NCBI GenBank assembly: GCA_002803225.1
Contig: NXFV01000303.1
Coordinates: forward strand, 1-50,682
DNA: 50,682 nt
Reading direction: 5' to 3'
DNA from: Gamarada debralockiae
Lineage: Eukaryota > Ascomycota > Leotiomycetes > Helotiales > Hyphodiscaceae
Positions 1 to 11,187 of this stretch are shown in pieces. Position 1 is the first letter of the stretch; each line of letters begins with the position of its first letter. The position numbers were made by a program, and so were the translations under genes. A model generated the notes under the pieces. That model ran no database searches. It was not told the origin of the DNA and worked only from the letters and a program-made list of their open reading frames with translations.

Positions 1-176
1 CTGATGGCGCTTTTTCTAACCCTGAGCGCGCTAGGACCCAGGGAAATTAACTCTACATTAAGAATAGTCAAATCACTCAACCATAGTACAGAATTTACGC
101 CACAAGAGCTCATCCATAGTAGAGAAAAATGAGAGAATCCTAGCGTGATTCTGTACTATGGTGGCGCTTTTAGCTA

Positions 177-1445
177 CTATGGTTCAACTGGAACCCGGGT
201 TTTGACCTTGGTCTTTCGAGGTACATCCAGTGATGGCTTCTCCACTTGTAATCCTTCAAACAAATTGAGGAAGCCAGTTACTTCTTGCCCCTTTCCTGTG
301 GGCTCGATCCATTCAGAGGTACGCTCTAACTCACGCTGTTACCTGAATTGATGGTGGTGAGCTTGGATCAAGGTTTCCTTTGTCTTATTTTAGAAATGGT
401 GATCTATTTCCTTCCACAAGAAGATCAAGTTTTGTTCGGCATGCCGCTTGACTTCAACTCCCTGTCTTGTTTGCTCTCATTCGGATAGTGGAACCCTTCC
501 CGAGTAGGTTTTCCGAGCTTACCCAGCGACAACAGTTGAAACAGGTTCCTGAGCCGGCCGCCTTCTGCCAGTTTGCATCGAGCCCCTTTGGATGATTCTC
601 CCATTCAGACGAAAAGAAAATGCCCATGGGTGATATAGATCAATTTGCCGTATGGCTTGAGCAACGAGGCAGAGATCTGAAGAACGCTTGCAACGTGGGC
701 AGAAATTCGCAGCTTTTGATCTGGACTGTTGAGAACCCTGTGAAAATTATAGAGTTAGTGATGGCTCAGTAGAGGTAAAGATTAGAGTTAAGCCGGTATC
801 ATGAGTTTTAAGATTCAAGGACACCTTCTATAAGACCGAGACTGGAAAATAGAACTCGTGAATCCCGCCGAAATCTGTGGAAAGATGCCCCAGAGAAATA
901 TAAACTATTCAACTTCGTCCATTAGATCTGGCGGACCACACGTTGTGATAAGCCGGTTTTCTGACAATTCCGAGAGCATTTAAATAAGGAAGTCCTCCTT
1001 TTGTCGCTCTTGAGTGTCATCGAAATTGTACACATTTCCCGCTTGTCGTCCGTACAAAAAGAGACCGAAGTGGCGGCGAAAGTGCGACAACCAATTCCAA
1101 AGGGTCTCTCTCAAGTCCCCAACCATCTCGAACAGTAGCTGCATGAGCGCAAAAAGAGTGATGAGATACTCTTGAGGAAGTTGAGTGTCAGTGGAAATGG
1201 CTCACAGTGCCTTTCCTTCAGGGATATGATGTTTGACAAGTCAGGTGCACGGTGTCCCACAAGACAAAGTCGGTGTAAGCTTGATTCACAAGCGCGAAAT
1301 TAGCTTATCCCAGGAGTCTAACGTGTCAAGTAGAGGATGATGTTTGCCATTTTTGTCAAGTAACGTGCGACGGGAATGTTCACTCCAATCTCCAAGTATG
1401 TCGAAAATAGCCTGTCCTCTCTCAAAGCCAGTATGTGATCCTCTG
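177..1445 (-). pseudogene. Decayed protein-coding gene, family not recognised
   Basis: Conceptual translation of the minus strand gives several long protein-like stretches that continue from one frame to the next. About 1440-1290 reads GQAIFDILGDWSEHSRR. About 1200-1010 reads FALMQLLFEMVGDLRETLW and later GRQAGNVYNFDDTQERQKED. About 735-610 reads VLNSPDQKLRISAHVASVLQ, preceded by a TTTTCACAG-type acceptor. About 450-180 reads KRHAEQNLIFLWKEIDHHF, then ERTSEWIEPTGKGQEVTGF, ending in TAG at 179-177. The pieces are separated by in-frame stops (TGA before the ISTDTQ segment, TAA after KEDFLI, two TAA in the last segment) and by frame changes. I do not recognise the family and see no clear start codon. 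The residue composition (Trp, Phe and charged residues, few low-complexity runs) is what makes this coding-like. Some breaks could be introns, but the in-frame stops argue for decay. Confidence 0.5.
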
Positions 1446-1793
1446 CCGCATCACGCCTGTTGGTTGGTATTGGCTAATCTGGTATAGCCTATATATTCTT
1501 CTTTCTGTAGCATAAGAGAACTCTTCCCCTCCTTCTAATTTCAGCTCCTTAGCTATCAGCTAGCTCTAAAAATGCCCCCATATTTCGCCCCCACACAGCT
1601 CAACTGACACAAAAGCTCGTGCTCAATTTACATGTTCGGTCGTAAAAGACGAATTGGAAATATTAATCGTCTGCTGCGCATGCTTTGCGGCAGCTTTTCG
1701 AAGGAACTGAAAGCTTCTTTTTCTGAGTAGAAGGTCGCCACTTTAGATGGCGGTTCACATGTAGGTCCGCTTCGGTCTTAAAATCTTCGCGAT

Positions 1794-3787
1794 TCACGAG
1801 ATGTTTGGAATTGTTTGGTTAGATGGACTCGAGTTTTGGTTCTGGCTTGGTTTGGGGTTGGATTGGGTTTTGGATTCGGAATATGGTACTGGCTCTAATT
1901 TTGCTCGAACACCCTTTTCAGTGCTGTCTTTGTCGGTGCCAGAGTCTTCAGACGGTTTTTGCGGCTCCGTATCCTCGGTGTCCTCTTTTGCATCACTTTT
2001 AGAAACTACAGATACTGATTGACGATGTTCATCTTCTTCTTTCTTATCGATCTCGTCTTGAACTTCTTTGCCTTCGGTGTCATCTTGCTGTTCTTTAGAG
2101 TCGACGTTTTTACTGTTCTTGGTCACACCATCTTTGTTCATTGTATTCTCTTTGTCATCTCCATTCGTATTATCACCGTTGAGGGACGAAGGCTTGGGTA
2201 ACGAACAGGATTAGATACCCTAGTAGTCCAAGCAGAGAATTATGAATGCCATAGATTAGATAATTTTAGTCTATAAATGAAAGCGCAAGCATTTCACCTC
2301 AAGAGTAATGTGGCAACGCAGGAACGGAAATCATTATACCGTTTCCACTCGTAACATCCTTGTCACTCTTCTCGCCATCATCTTTCTCGCCGTCACCCTT
2401 CTCGCCGTCGCCCTTCTTACTTTCTGTATTCGCATCCTCCTTCGAATCTCCATCAAGAATGAGCGGTTTCTCACTCTCATCTCCTCAGCTCTCAGCTCCT
2501 CTTCCTCTCTCTTCAACTCCTCCTCTTCATCATTCAAAGTCCACCCATCCGGCCCCTTAAAATTTCTGACCATGCGACAAATTGTCCAAATTACTTCTCC
2601 TCTGTCAGCTGAGGCTCTACAAACTGCTCATAAAGTTCCGAAAATGTGGTAGCCTACCCACGTGATCAGCTGTAACTTACATTCTCAATCCCCCATAATC
2701 TCCCTCTTCCTCTCAAATCTCCACATACTACTCATCTCATGACTCATCATATGATGCATCGCAACAACCGGCTGACACCAGCGTTCCCCATACGTAAGCG
2801 TACTCAGTTTATACCCATTCAAAAAGGCCTCGCGCCCGTCAACTTGACGTCTTTCTCCTCCACCACAATTCCCAGCGCCACATCACCACAGCAATTCGAC
2901 GTCATTTTCGTATCCCAATCCCTCGCCAATCCTTGCGGTTGGTCGGGACCTAACAATTTGTTCATCGCAACATTCGAAAGCACATATCCGCTCCCACCAT
3001 GTGCGAAAGAATGCGCGCCAATAGAAACAGCGGAACCCATGTACCACGATTTCTTCGAATCTAGTTTGCTCAACCAAACGACAAGATTGGGCCACACGAT
3101 ATAAGAATCCGTCTCGATACAAACATACCACTTAGCATCCGACCTCATCTCAAACGTCTCCTCTACCATATGCAAAAACCTTATATTTATCCAGCCTTCA
3201 TCCTCCCCTCTCATCAACTCCTCTCCTCTGCTCCTTCACTTTCAAGATATCTTGGCCGGTGATTGGTATCCGTGGATCTTGCGATAGATTTCAAAGTCTT
3301 CGTTTGATCATTTGATCGACGTTGGGAGGGCGTCGTGGATTATGCAGGGCCCGATGAAACATTGCAGGTCTGAGAAGAAGAGGATGTCGGAGGGAGATAA
3401 ATAGTGGAGAGTGGTGCCTAGGTGGATTGTTAGTTGAGAGACTTCTTGGGCGCTTGTTTTAAAGATTATTACTATGCCTTGGTCGCAGAGGGCTGCGACG
3501 GTTCCTTGTTCTTTGGTTGGCTTGTCAGGAATTTGGGTGTTGTGGGTGAGTATTGCGGTTGGCGAGGCGCTGCTGGCGCATGAAACATGCTTGCGGGACT
3601 GTGGTGTTGACAGGTGCTGGAATTGAGGTGTTGCTTGAGGACGAGTTGATGGACATGTCAATTGAGGTGGATATGTTGGCTGAGGACATGATAGCTGCTG
3701 TTCCTTGTCTGGTTTTGGAATAGGAATTTGTTCTAGATGCTTACGAAGAAAGAGCTCCATGATGATTGAAGTAGCCATACGACTCAT
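1794..3787 (-). pseudogene. Broken GT31-type glycosyltransferase gene with charged C-terminal tail
   Basis: The gene opens at ATG 3787. Its first 159 codons end in a segment typical of fungal GT31 (Fringe/galactosyltransferase-like) proteins: DILFFSDLQCFIGPCIIHDA. After an in-frame TGA at 3310-3308 the frame continues SNEDFEIYRKIHGY. It then needs two compensating frame changes (ITGQDILKVKEQRRGVDERG in another frame) to reach DAKWYVCIETDSYIVWPNL, which carries the family's D-x-D/E-T-D/Y block, and FAHGGSGYVLS. A further shift near 2810 leads to LSTLTYGERWCQPVVAMHHM. Downstream, still on the minus strand, comes an acidic/lysine-rich low-complexity tail with GDGEK repeats (about 2430-2300) and a 115-codon Glu/Lys/Ser-rich ORF down to 1794. 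Fungal GT31 proteins are type II Golgi membrane enzymes; no clear N-terminal anchor is visible here. At least three frame changes plus a nonsense codon make a functional product unlikely. How much of the tail belonged to the gene is uncertain. Confidence 0.65.
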
Positions 3788-5512
3788 TTAAAAGTCCGGT
3801 GAGATCGAATTTGTACATTGGCTTGTAATATTCCACGAAAGAAACGAAGAGACACGTGAGGATGAGGGAGTTACCTCGAACTCGACGAGCGAGAGAGAGC
3901 AGCATCGTGAGAATTGACGAAGTTCAACGCCTGAATTAGGCCCACGAGGGAAGAAATACAGGAAACATATTGGTGCAGGCTAAGTTCCTATCTCGGTAGT
4001 TGATGCGAGGAATGAAAGAAGTTCAATAGAGAAGTAAGGGGCAGGTTGTCACATTTGAGCGCTAAATTTCCAGCAAGGACCGATTTGAATATCTGACATT
4101 TCGTGTGCTTGTATTTTGCGTACCGCTATCTCCAAGGGGTGCCATTGAGTGAAAACATGACGATTGATGAAGGAAGTGAGCCAGGAAGATACATAGTGTG
4201 GACAAAGGTCTCCTCACGTGACGTTAACAGATCGAGAAGTTTTACGCTCTGCAGTCTCTCCCAGTTGCATCCCGTAATTGTCCGCATGAGAACGATTTCG
4301 CTCGCGAATGAAGGATCAAGATAAGCTATTGAATCAAAACGAGAAGCGGGAGCTGACGAATGTCCCTGAATTCGTGGCGAGACTTGACGCCCCTGTGTGA
4401 AGCCCTTTCCTGGGCCGAAAATTGCTCGGAAAGGGAAGCACTCTAAACGGAAGTCCGAGCACTAGCACGCACCATATACGAGTTAGGTTTCTCCAGAGCG
4501 TCGGAGAGTACCTCCAGATAAGGTCGCTCCGAAAATAATCAGGAAGGGGGTTGCCAGATGCCAAGGACTCCCGCCTCAGCTCAAGTCAGGACCGACGGAT
4601 GCCAAGGACGAGTCGAATGTGTTGGGAGAGTGGCTGGCGGGGTTTGACGGATACCAAGACCAAGTATTTGGGCCTGTGAGTTGCATTTGACAGATTTTGA
4701 CAGGAGCGTGACAGCGCTGATCTGGAGATTTGACACGAAGCAATTGCGGGGAAATTGACACGAAAATCTTGGGTACGTTCCGCACGCAAAAAACACAACT
4801 TTACTTTATCAACAGCTCCTTCAAATCCAATCAAGTGAGTATAGCATCAAAGTAATATTGAAGATGCTCATGTCTGTGAGAATTATACTCAACAATATTG
4901 ATCACAGGCGCGAGGAGCGAGGACCTTCAGTTGCTTTGTGTGACACTCCGCATCGCCGCACCTTGCCCAATGGCCAAAACGATGAATCTGCGGAGCCAAA
5001 AGTCTGGGCGCCCAGACAATCACGAAGTTCTTGATAGGCGCGGGGTCAGGTCAGCATTGGCATCAACAAGAAATTCCGAGCCGTGTCGACAGCATCTCAT
5101 CAGGATGATGAAGTGAGATTGGACATTTGCGTTTGCTCCTCACATTTTCAGGGCAGATTACGCCATCCCACGATATTGGCGCCCAGCGCCTAGAGAACAA
5201 TAATTCTTGTATCTGAGCTGGGCATGTTGCTTGAGCAAGGTTTATCTCATATCAGTTTGTGGAAATCTCCGCAGCTGATCCTTTTTTGAGTTTGTCATCC
5301 ACTTTTGACATAACTGGGGATTGGGGACTGGGGGCCCCGATGAGGTGGTGTGCCCCGCGACTGTGGTGCGCAACAGCTACTTAAGGCCATGGAGTTTCCC
5401 CAGTTTCAGTACTCTTCTTCTCAGAGCAAACAAGGTTCACTCGAGTCCTTTCTTCATTCTCTTCCCTCCTTTGAACTTATTTCTTACTCACCATCTCGTT
5501 CAAGCTGCCAAG
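3788..5512. other. Intergenic stretch, no gene supported
   Basis: Only short ORFs occur here (the longest are 70-80 codons on either strand), with no intron-joined continuation I could follow and no recognisable motif. The last about 200 bp are pyrimidine-rich with a CACC/TCAAG context before ATG 5513, as expected for the promoter and 5' leader of the following MFS gene. Confidence 0.5.
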
Positions 5513-7366
5513 ATGGGAGGCGGTGGTGGTAAACCGCAGAATATCTTCAAACTCAATCGGGGTGACGACCCAAAGGAAGTTTTGAACTGGAGACTATGGT
5601 TCGCAGTAAGCAGTGCCTGCCCCCAATCTCAAATGATGATACTAAGTATCATTAGGTACTCTCTTTCGGCATCATGGGTGCCGCTCGAGGTAAGCTGGCT
5701 CGTCTTCAATGCTTCAATATTCATCTGACGTTTCCTAGGAATTGACGAGGGTCTCATCTCTGGAACCCTCAGCAAGACACACTTCGTCCACCTTCTCGGT
5801 TTGGATAAGATGAGTGAGACGGAACTCGCCAATGTCGAGGGTAACATTTCAGCCATGGTCCAAATCGGAAGCGTCGGCGGCGCTGCTCTGTAGGTTTTCC
5901 CAAATGATTATCACGAATCTCTGCTGACTGGTTAACAGTGCATTCGTACTATGTGATCGTATCGGGCGTCTTTGGGCTACCCGTCAGCTCTGCTGCATTT
6001 GGATCCTTGGAATCGTGATCTTCCTCACAAACGGTGGCAGACTCGGTCAAGTCTACGCTGGTCGCTTCATCGCAGGTCTAGGAATTGGGCAGACCACCGT
6101 AGTCGCACCCGTCTACCTTTCTGAAATTTCACCAAGGTCAGTCCGTGGTCTTTGCACATGCGCATTCTCGGGCGCAGTCTACATCGGCATCATGCTCGCC
6201 TACTTCGCATCATGGGGAAGCTCCCTCCACATCCCCAAGGGAACGAGCAATCAATGGGTACGACCCCCTCTCCCTCCCATTTTACGGATTACCCCTTCTA
6301 ACATCACTAGGTCATCCCAACAACAATCCACGTAATGTTCGCAGGCCTAATCCTCATCCTCTCATTCTTCAACTACGAATCCCCCCGCTACCTCGTCAAA
6401 ATCCACCAAGACGACAAAGCGACCGCAAGCCTCGCTCGTGTCCGCGGCCTTCCCATCGACAACGAGCACGTCATCAAAGAAATCGCCGACATCCAGCAAC
6501 AGCTCCAAGAAGAACAAGAAGCTACACTAGGTCAAGGCTGGCTAGGCATCCTAAAGGAAATGTTCTTGATGCCCAATAACTTCTATCGCATATATCTCGG
6601 CTTGGCCTCTCAGCTTCTCTCCCAATGGTCTGGCGCACAAAGCATCACCATTTATGCCCCGAAATTCTTCGCCCTCTTGGGAACCAAAGGCCAAAACGAA
6701 AAATTATTCGCAACTGCTATTTTCGGAGTCGTGAAATTCGTCGCAGCAATCATCTGCGCGCTCTTCCTCGTCGATGTCATTGGCCGCAAACGCTCCCTCG
6801 GCATCGGAATTAGTCTCCAAGCACTATCAATGTGCTACATCGCCGCCTATCTAACCGCCGTTCCACAACTCGCAGAAGGCGAAGAATTCACCTCCTCCCA
6901 AAAACACGCTTCCACTGGCGCAATCGTCATGATATACATCTCCGGTTTCGGATGGGCCATGGGCTGGAACAGCATGCAATATCTTCTCAATGCGGAGATC
7001 TATCCCCTACGTATCCGCGCCATTTCCAGCTCCATGGTCATGTGTTTTCATTTCGTGAACCAATACGGTAATTCTCGCGCTGTGCCTAACATGCTTTTGG
7101 AGAGGAGCGCAGGGGGATTGGGACCTGCGGGCACGTTTTGGCTTTTTACAGTTATCACCATTTTGGGCGGTGTGTGGGCTTGGTTCTTTATTCCTGAGAC
7201 TGCGGGGAGGAGTTTGGAGGGTATGGATCGCTTGTTTACGCTTAGGTGGTGGCAGATTGGTAGATTTGGGGAGGAGGAGGCGAATGTGCAGATGGTTGCT
7301 GCGGAGAAGTTGGCGGAGGGGAAGGAGGGTCCTAGGGAGACTGTGCAGGAAGTTGAGAGGGTGTAA
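5513..7366 (+). CDS. MFS sugar porter (quinate/sugar transporter-like)
   Basis: Five exons join to 550 residues: 5513-5605, 5656-5689, 5739-5889, 5939-6257 and 6311-7366. All introns are 49-53 bp with GTAAG/GTAGG/GTACG donors and TAG/CAG acceptors, and all junction phases agree. The protein starts MGGGGGKPQNIFKLNRGDD. It carries sugar-porter signatures: GIDEGLISG in helix 1, DRIGRLWATR between helices 2 and 3, GRFIAGLGIGQ, APVYLSEISPRSVRG, YESPRYLVK at the end of helix 6, the QWSGAQSITIYAP motif of helix 7, DVIGRKRS, and PETAGRSLEGMD after helix 12. These define a twelve-helix plasma-membrane proton symporter of the sugar/quinate group; the substrate cannot be read from sequence. Length is normal for the family. 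It has no catabolic gene partner next to it, so a role in quinate use specifically is not supported. Confidence 0.93.
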
Positions 7367-8370
7367 GAAATACGAGTTGAAGCAGCAACTAGGACAAAGT
7401 TTCGGGACGATCTGTTTTGGCTCCTTCATTACGCTACCTTCATTCGCAGACATTTTCTGAATTGAATCCCTATATAGACAAAAACTTGTTGGAGGTAACT
7501 TGAAACTTCACAGATATCTAAATACACACCAGCTTGGGAACACATGACCTCTGCCTGATTGCAAAATATCGATGCGTCTTTGCGACCTCTCCAAGTCTCA
7601 AGTGGGGTCTTCGTCGTGAAGCCCACGCGTGGGATCGCTTTCATGAGTGCATTTCAAGTATCGTTGTTGCCATTTCTGTTCTCCCTATTAGCGAAATTTT
7701 CGTCATTTCTCCTTGTCACGGCACCACACAGAGGCCCCAGAAAGAGCTTGGTGGTATTCGCACTGAGACTAGGGAAAATACAATGTATATATCAGCTCAA
7801 CTTTCAAACTTCTCTCTTCTTCTTTTTTCCCCTCTTCTATAGCTTAGTATTTTTATTATCTTAACTAGTTAGCTAGAGAGTTAAGGTTGATCCTTAGTAC
7901 TTTAGTTCGCATTATGACAAAGCTGTTATACAATAGAAAGAAAGTATATCATGGCTAAACAGAAAGAAGAAATGGGAAGAGGTTTCCAATGTCTTATTTT
8001 CCCTTAATATTATACTGAGCCTTTACAAGTCTACATTTTATATATTTCTAAGTAAGTATGTTTCTGACTCTTGACTCAAACTTTGAGCCAATTCAGGAAC
8101 ACTAGTATCACAAAGATGACTCACAAAACCCTCAGCCACTGAATAACTATAAGCCGTACGTCTGTCAGGAGCTGCCACAGTCATTTCAGAAAGCTCTCAA
8201 GAGAGCCGTTAATAATAAAGCTGGGCCGATAGAGGAATTAGTGAATTAAATAATAAATATGTACTAAGCTTGCTAAGAGTGTGTACTAGAGACATATCGG
8301 TTGAAGCAGACCCACAATTCAAATCCAGAAGCAATCAATCTCGCCTCTTCAAGCTTTATACAAGCACCTT
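7367..8370. other. 3' flank of MFS gene and AT-rich intergenic DNA
   Basis: The first few hundred bases are the likely 3' UTR of the transporter. After about 7780 the sequence becomes AT-rich with short CT-rich tracts. Open frames of about 100 codons at 7534-7864 begin at non-ATG codons and have no protein-like features. I see no gene. Confidence 0.45.
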
Positions 8371-8871
8371 ATGTTGAGCAAAGGGGTTTTCTGGGGAACA
8401 ATCTGGAATAATTTGGACTTTAAAACAACCTTTTTTGAAGACGGACAAGTTATCCTGTACTTTGGTAGTACTCCCTGCTTTAGCTTTACTTCCAAGTACT
8501 TCAGGGCAAACACCAGAGCCGTTAGGCCAAGTCACAACTATGAAGATTCTACTCCAACCGGAAATCCGGATCCTGCCGATTGTCATACGGATTCTTATTT
8601 GCACTGTTTAGAATCCTTCCCCAGGGAATTGGTTTTGGACTCTGCCTGTAAAGGATATAAAGTATCCTTGACGCTGCATCTATCAGAACTAGGCCAAGAA
8701 GGTGCATATTCGCCAACTTTTGCTGGATCTTGGAAGCAAAATAAAGAGGTCACATTTTTATCTAAGGATTGGAATCTGGGTGCTCTTATTTTTACTAACA
8801 AAGTAGAAAAAGCTGAACCCCTTTGCTGCATGGCTGGGACGCTCCGACTGGCAGAATTTTCTGAGTATTAG
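8371..8871 (+). CDS. Hypothetical 166-residue ORF of unknown function
   Basis: A single uninterrupted ATG-initiated frame encodes 166 residues, starting MLSKGVFWGTIWNNLDF and ending LAEFSEY. I recognise no domain, signal peptide or membrane helix. Cysteines are scattered (CLES, ACKG, LCCMAG) without a spacing I can assign. The ORF sits at the edge of a transposon-rich interval and could be a chance frame or a remnant. The antisense frame is also open over part of it, which lowers confidence that the plus strand is coding. Confidence 0.2.
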   Translation: MLSKGVFWGTIWNNLDFKTTFFEDGQVILYFGSTPCFSFTSKYFRANTRAVRPSHNYEDSTPTGNPDPADCHTDSYLHCLESFPRELVLDSACKGYKVSLTLHLSELGQEGAYSPTFAGSWKQNKEVTFLSKDWNLGALIFTNKVEKAEPLCCMAGTLRLAEFSEY

Positions 8872-9098
8872 GACTGTGGCAGACGCAGCAAAGTGACACG
8901 TTTGTACCCAGGTGTACGAATAAACACCAATTAACTTCCTAGATCCTTTTAAAACATAGCAATAGTAATCATCAATATACCACTGATATTTCAACGCCTG
9001 AATTGCTAGATGTGCGAACAATATGGTTGCAGCTTTTGTCGTAAAGTCAGCTACTGAATTGCTGAGTACGTAAGTGTAGATGAAATAACCAACATGTG

Positions 9099-9510
9099 AG
9101 TACGAAGGTTCTCGCAAAAAGTCTTGACCGTACAGGGTGTAAAGCGTGTAATGACGCACTGTAGTCGCTTCTTCGAGACTTAAGATACCGCGCTGGCAGG
9201 GCAACTACAGCGCTTTGACCGCTATATTCGTAATTTTCTACAGGGTAGAGTCAATTCTAGATAAGCGCCTGTAGCTACTCACTGGAGTCGCTTGCTCAGG
9301 GCTTCAGCCACAGCGCTGTCATGGCAACTACAGTTCTTTAATCGCTGTAAATCAAGTTATTTACAGGGTAGAGCTACAGGATCATCGAAGTTACAGGGCT
9401 TCAACGCACCAATATCTCTCCAGTGTACTACTTTCCAGGGCCTTATAGGGTGCTTACAGCGCCCATACCCTGTACGGTCAAGTCTTTGCGGGAACCTTCA
9501 TACTTCCTGT
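9099..9510. mobile_element. Foldback/MITE-like element with inverted arms
   Basis: The stretch at 9099-9140, containing GTCTTGACCGTACAGGG, recurs inverted at about 9467-9505. The arms match over roughly 40 bp with a few mismatches and a 2-bp indel. Between the arms is a diverged direct duplication: the block GGCAACTACAG…TACAGGGTAGAG at about 9199-9250 recurs at about 9321-9372. There is no coding capacity, and I could not define a target-site duplication. It is best described as a short non-autonomous foldback or MITE-type element, or the remnant of one. Confidence 0.55.
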
Positions 9511-10148
9511 TCTGATAAGAGCCGGAGTTACTGGTAGGAATGCCTCTTCTTAACTACAATAAAAGGGAGGAAGGGATGAAGCCGAATTTTGTCTAGCGAT
9601 CTGATTTGGCTCAAGACGAGTTGGTCCCTAGATGTCAGCGGTCCGTACAAACCATGAGCCTAGCGATTATATAACCATTGATATTAGCTGTTTTGATGAG
9701 TAATATTTGTCACAAAGGCTTCGAGAAGGAAAACATTCAAGATATAAAGGTGAGTATGTTTCCTCGAACCCTTTCTAGCCATCCAAAATTACTTAAGTCT
9801 AGGCAGCCTCCTTAGGAGGCCTACAAAATTTTCACGGCTCCAAAGATAAAAATCGATAAAGCAGCTGTAGCGCTCCAGCTTCTTACTCTTAAGCTCCCGT
9901 ATCCTCAGTAAGAGCTACCTATGCAGATCTACTCTTGAATTAACTTTACTGGTACTTGCCTTTCCGACCTACAAACCGAGCTACGACTCCAAATACAGCG
10001 AGTTACCTATCCACCTGGCCCTGTAGCTAAGTTGTGCATCTAACTTAAGAGCACATAAAATCATTATGCAATACAACTTGTTGGAACGTGACAACTGAGT
10101 CATAACCCTCTTGGCCCTGTTGCCTAGGGTATGAGTCACTATGCTGTA

Positions 10149-10320
10149 CAGTAGAACTTCGATATAAGAATCCTCTACATAAGAATACCTGACTAATAAG
10201 AATCGATCCTTGGGCCCCGTTTCTTGATTTTCTAAGTCATAGGACCTTGATATAAGAATACCTGACTATATTCTTATGATTTTCGGGTCCCGATCGTATT
10301 CTTATATCGAGGTTCTACTG
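10149..10320. mobile_element. 172-bp MITE with 23-bp TIRs and TA target duplication (Tc1/mariner type)
   Basis: The element begins CAGTAGAACTTCGATATAAG and ends with the inverse of CAGTAGAACCTCGATATAAG, giving terminal inverted repeats of about 23 bp with one mismatch. It is flanked by TA at 10147-10148 and 10321-10322. TA duplication with CAGT-starting TIRs is characteristic of the Tc1/mariner superfamily, including pogo/Fot-like elements in fungi. Internally the motif GATATAAGAATACCTGACTA is partly repeated and there is a second imperfect palindrome around GGGCCC/GGGTCC. It has no coding capacity, so it would need a transposase supplied from elsewhere. Confidence 0.85.
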
Positions 10321-10719
10321 TATATATAGCCCTTGGATCACTACTCTAAATTTCAAGCTGCTTTCACATTCCACATTTATGACCTCGCACCAAGGCTCAT
10401 GTGCGATCTGGTAGCATCGGTATTACGTGATAAGCTGTTAGGCGTCTACTACCTACAAGGGGTTTTAAATGTTAATTAACACTTGATTACAAGGGTTTCA
10501 CCTGCGAACTAGCTAGAATCACAAGGTAGTCTAACTAATTAGGACAGCTATTTAAGGCGTGAGAAAGACGTCAAAACAGGTGATTACAGCGATTCTCACG
10601 CCGCTATAAGATTAATCTCTCTCCTCTGTCAATAAGCTTTACTTGTAATGGAATCATTAATTTTTATACTTATATCAAAAACGCCTACTAAACGAGTAGA
10701 GATAACCGCCTCTATATAC

Positions 10720-10888
10720 TGTCACGGTTCGGTTTGTTATTGTCACGTGCAGGTCGCCTAGCCTGCGCGCAACTGTATTTAAGCTTAAGGGTTCGAAGAA
10801 CCCTCTTCCTTCCCTCGTTAGTTCAGAATAGTCGTAATAGGAGCCAATTCTCCCTTGCCTTCCAGGCCTTGAATTTGGACTCGTGACA
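10720..10888. mobile_element. Probable solo LTR (copy 1)
   Basis: This 169-bp block starts TGTCACGGTTCGG and ends GGACTCGTGACA, so it has the TG…CA ends and short inverted terminal repeat (TGTCACG/CGTGACA) of a retrotransposon LTR. Its 3' half (TTCAGAATAGTCGTAA and CCTTGAATTTGGACTCGTGACA) matches the copy at 11002-11182. No target duplication is evident, so it is either an older insertion or one end of a collapsed element. Confidence 0.7.
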
Positions 10889-11001
10889 GATATAAGATAC
10901 TACTTTTATATAAGATATAGTCTTATCGCAAAAAGAGTTGCAAAAAAATCGTATAAGATATTATCTTATATGCTAATTACTATAGTAGCTCTTATAGCTA
11001 C

Positions 11002-11182
11002 TGTCACGGTTCTGTGTGACGTGATTAGTTGGCTGGTTTGTTATTGTTTACATGGTCTGTGCGCAGCCAGATATCTTGTACGCAGACAGCTGCATCTTTT
11101 TCTTCTTCTCTCCTTAGTTTAGAATAGTCGTAAATGAACCTATTCTACCTGCCTTCCAAGCCCTGAATTTGGATTCGTGACA
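11002..11182. mobile_element. Solo LTR (copy 2) with 5-bp target duplication
   Basis: This 181-bp block starts TGTCACGGTTCTG and ends GGATTCGTGACA. It is flanked on both sides by GCTAC (10997-11001 and 11183-11187), a perfect 5-bp target-site duplication. It shares ends and 3' half with the block at 10720-10888. TG…CA ends, inverted TGTCACG/CGTGACA termini and a 5-bp duplication with no internal region are what LTR-LTR recombination of an LTR retrotransposon leaves behind. Confidence 0.82.
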
Positions 11183-11187
11183 GCTAC

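Noticed and set aside
8758..9204. 148-codon minus-strand frame across the edge of the foldback element
   Set aside because: It runs into the inverted arm of the repeat and has no recognisable domain; the open frame is probably chance.
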